Shown in pieces: positions 21,785 through 23,984 of a stretch of 23,984 nt of DNA. The position numbers were made by a program, and so were the translations under genes. Numbering within the stretch: position 1 is the stretch's first letter; every line of letters begins with the position of its first letter. The notes under the pieces are model-generated. The model saw nothing but the letters and a program-made list of their open reading frames with translations. It was not told where the DNA came from and did no database searches. The stretch comes from a virus, in IMG/VR virus record IMGVR_UViG_3300031707_000173, positions 1 to 23,984 of that record. One strand, 5' to 3'.

Positions 21785-23984
21785 TATAGGATCAATGACC
21801 GTCGAGCTCGGAATGAGGTTAAAAGGAATAACTCAGGCCGAACGAGCAATGGTTAATATGTTAAGAGGTATCAGTAAAGAGGTAGAGAAGACTTCAAAGA
21901 GGATTGAAGAACTCACCGCTCGTCAGAAGAGGATGAGTGAAATGAAAATGAGGTCAGATGCCTTCAGAGCTTTGCCTAGTCAAGTAAAAGATGCCACTAA
22001 ATCAATAGATGACATGACCTCCTCTATTTATAGATCAGCTCAACGATGGAGGACATTTGGTTATCTGGCTTCAATAGCTCTAACTGCTCCAATTGTATAT
22101 GCTGGTAAGAAGTCAATAGAAACGGCGAGTGATTTTGAATACTCCATGAATAAAATTGTGGGATTGGTTGGTGTAGGAAGAAAAGAGGTTGAGGGATTCA
22201 AGAAGGAAATAATGGATATGTCTATGGCGACTGGGCAATCTACTACTAAATTGGCTGAAGGTTTATATTATATTACTTCTGCAGGATTTAAGAAAGGAGC
22301 AGAGGCTTTACGTATCTTGGAGGTAGCTGCTCGCGGTTCTACTGCTGGGTTGGGGGATCTGGTTGATATGAGTAAGTTATTAGTATTTAGTATGAACGCT
22401 TATCGAAAATCAGGATACTCAGCAACTCAAGTGGCTGATATATTTGTAGCAGCTGTTCGAGAAGGAGCTCTTGAAGCAGGCGACTTTGCTGGAGCAATGC
22501 AATCGGTCATACCAATAGCTTCAGGTATGGGAGTTAGTTTGGAGCAGGTGGCTGGCTCTATGGCAGCCATGTCTCTACAGGGGGCTTCAGCTCAGAATGC
22601 CGCCGTTTACTTGAAGGGGATGTTAAATGCCTTACTAAAGATCAAGCCAAATAATATGGCAGGTAAATCACTGGCTAAGATGGGGGTGAATGTTGATGAT
22701 CTTTTGGAAAAATTAAAATCCCCTGGTGGTTTGATGAGAGTATTAATGCAACTACAAGAGTTATCCAAGAAGAGTACTGGTAATCAATTCTTGAAAGAGA
22801 TATTTAGGGATATTCGAGCTATGACTGGTGAGTTATCACTAACTGGTGAAAACCTTGAGTATAACCAATTTGTGATGAATGAGGTAGAGAATGCTGCTGG
22901 CGATTTAGCTCGGGCAGATAAGGCAGTAGCCAATGGGATGGATAAGTTAAGGAAGGTGGCATCAGCTACTGGAGAAATTATCAGAATTAAATTAGGTGAT
23001 GATCTTGCGGCGGTAGTTCTTCCCGCCCTTCAGAGCTTATTAAATACTGTTCAAGGTATAATTAAAGCCTTTGATCGACTTGAACCAGCTACTAAGAAAG
23101 TAATAATTCAAGTACTTGGATTAATAGCGGCTTTAGGCCCTCTTGCTTTATTTGGATCTCTATTGAAATATGCTTACGGAGGATTCTTGAGTACTTTTGT
23201 TAGAGGGTTTATATTTGCTCGAAATGTAGTAGGGGCTTTGAATGGTGATCTCATTAAGATGGGAAAGCTGATGAAGAATACTCCTAAACTGGCAGGTGGG
23301 GCTAAAGCCTTCAACGTTTGGAGATTAGGTGGGGGAGGAGCTAACTTAGGAAAAGCGTTGGTTAGTGCTCCAGTAGTATTATTATCTACCGCCGTGGCAG
23401 TAGGAACAGTAGCTTTCTTCAGATATGCCAAACGAATAAGGGAAGCGGCTGAAGCTGCCAGGTCTTTTAATTCTATGCAGGTTACGGTCAATGATACAGT
23501 GAAGGCTTTCAATGAAATGGATAAGTCTGATATTGAACAGATGACCTTAGATGAGATGATGTTAGCTAAAGCAAAAGCTGCTCAAGTTTGGGCTGATTCA
23601 TATAAGATGTACAAACAATATGAAAAGAATCTTGAAGAAGGGGCTGGTAGTAGATATTGGAATAAAAAATATATGCAGGAGGAAGCTGATGCGGTTGAGT
23701 TTGCTAAAAAACAATATGATAATCTGACAGCCTCCATATACGAAATGCAAAAGAGATTAGTAGCTGATAGGGCTCGGGCTAAGAGAGTGGAGGACTTAAA
23801 GAAAACGAAGGCTGAAAATGAGGCTATTACTAAGGTTATGCAAGATATGTATGATGCTTTAGCTCAGGTAGATCAGCAAGCTAAAGCTATGGCGGCTATA
23901 TCAAAACCATTTGACATTGCTGAAGAAAAGGCAAGAATCTTACTTAAGGCCTTAGATGAACTTACTGGAGGAGATATTAGACTT
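21777..23984 (+). CDS. Tape measure protein, 3'-partial
   Basis: ATG 21777 overlaps the T stop by 8 bases and the frame stays open to the window end (736 codons visible). Residues 1-85 are charged helices (GISKEVEKTSKRIEELTA). Residues about 112-330 match the TP901-type tape measure core: ETASDFEYSMNKIVGLVGV (115-133), ATGQSTTKLAEGLYYITSAG (151-170), then a GDFAGAMQSVIPIASGMGV segment. Hydrophobic stretches lie at about 440-480 and 534-551, likely for membrane insertion during DNA ejection. The C-terminal part visible here is coiled-coil-like. It sets tail length and its 3' end lies outside the window. No clear SD precedes it; translational coupling to T is likely. Confidence 0.9.
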   Translation, partial: MPNIGSMTVELGMRLKGITQAERAMVNMLRGISKEVEKTSKRIEELTARQKRMSEMKMRSDAFRALPSQVKDATKSIDDMTSSIYRSAQRWRTFGYLASIALTAPIVYAGKKSIETASDFEYSMNKIVGLVGVGRKEVEGFKKEIMDMSMATGQSTTKLAEGLYYITSAGFKKGAEALRILEVAARGSTAGLGDLVDMSKLLVFSMNAYRKSGYSATQVADIFVAAVREGALEAGDFAGAMQSVIPIASGMGVSLEQVAGSMAAMSLQGASAQNAAVYLKGMLNALLKIKPNNMAGKSLAKMGVNVDDLLEKLKSPGGLMRVLMQLQELSKKSTGNQFLKEIFRDIRAMTGELSLTGENLEYNQFVMNEVENAAGDLARADKAVANGMDKLRKVASATGEIIRIKLGDDLAAVVLPALQSLLNTVQGIIKAFDRLEPATKKVIIQVLGLIAALGPLALFGSLLKYAYGGFLSTFVRGFIFARNVVGALNGDLIKMGKLMKNTPKLAGGAKAFNVWRLGGGGANLGKALVSAPVVLLSTAVAVGTVAFFRYAKRIREAAEAARSFNSMQVTVNDTVKAFNEMDKSDIEQMTLDEMMLAKAKAAQVWADSYKMYKQYEKNLEEGAGSRYWNKKYMQEEADAVEFAKKQYDNLTASIYEMQKRLVADRARAKRVEDLKKTKAENEAITKVMQDMYDALAQVDQQAKAMAAISKPFDIAEEKARILLKALDELTGGDIRL

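Noticed and set aside
23174-23512. 112-codon minus-strand open frame
   Set aside because: It lies antisense inside the tape measure gene, has no SD, and its composition is what the antisense of an Ala/Lys-rich gene gives.

Overview
This window reads as the structural region of an AT-rich tailed bacteriophage (Caudoviricetes). Every supported gene is on the + strand, packed with ATGA or 1-13 base overlaps. Head and tail genes follow in the classical order: portal, Mu-F-like head morphogenesis, protease/scaffold, decoration, major capsid, connector, head closure, tail completion, tail terminator, tail tube, G/GT chaperones, tape measure. The tail tube follows the terminator directly with no sheath gene, which suggests a long non-contractile (siphovirus-type) tail. 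Strong Shine-Dalgarno (SD) sites precede most structural genes, TAA, TAG and TGA are all used as stops, and no terminase, integrase or replication gene is visible. The sequence does not identify the host.

Layout. Positions 1-3712 hold the 3' part of a collagen-like tail fibre, with Gly-X-Gln repeats, a globular insert and a self-cleaving S74 chaperone tail, followed by a small lectin-like virion protein. Positions 3722-7476 hold two unusual enzymes: a three-domain fusion (beta-propeller glycosidase-like, FkbM-type methyltransferase, radical SAM/SPASM) and a methyltransferase with a helical N-terminus. A two-helix membrane protein follows (7476-7703). Positions 7705-13657 are the head module. 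Positions 13654-18689 are a seven-gene glycan-type cassette: a DUF115-like protein, four glycosyltransferase-like proteins, a radical SAM enzyme and a sulfotransferase. It is spliced seamlessly between the capsid genes and the connector gene. Positions 18677-23984 are the connector and tail module, ending inside the tape measure gene.

The best-supported mechanistic signals are three. (1) A canonical -1 frameshift site (A AAA AAC, 6-nt spacer, perfect 6-bp hairpin) fuses the tail chaperones G and GT. (2) In-frame internal starts with good SDs inside the protease gene would release a separate scaffold, with a possible intermediate form. (3) A 37-codon GIY-YIG endonuclease remnant lies between tail genes. 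The best candidate for an undescribed system is the set of nine sugar, sulfate, methyl and radical-SAM genes built into the virion operon. I infer that it makes and caps a glycan on the virion, for example on the Ser/Thr-bearing collagen fibre or capsid, or that it remodels host surface glycans. The substrate cannot be read from the sequence.
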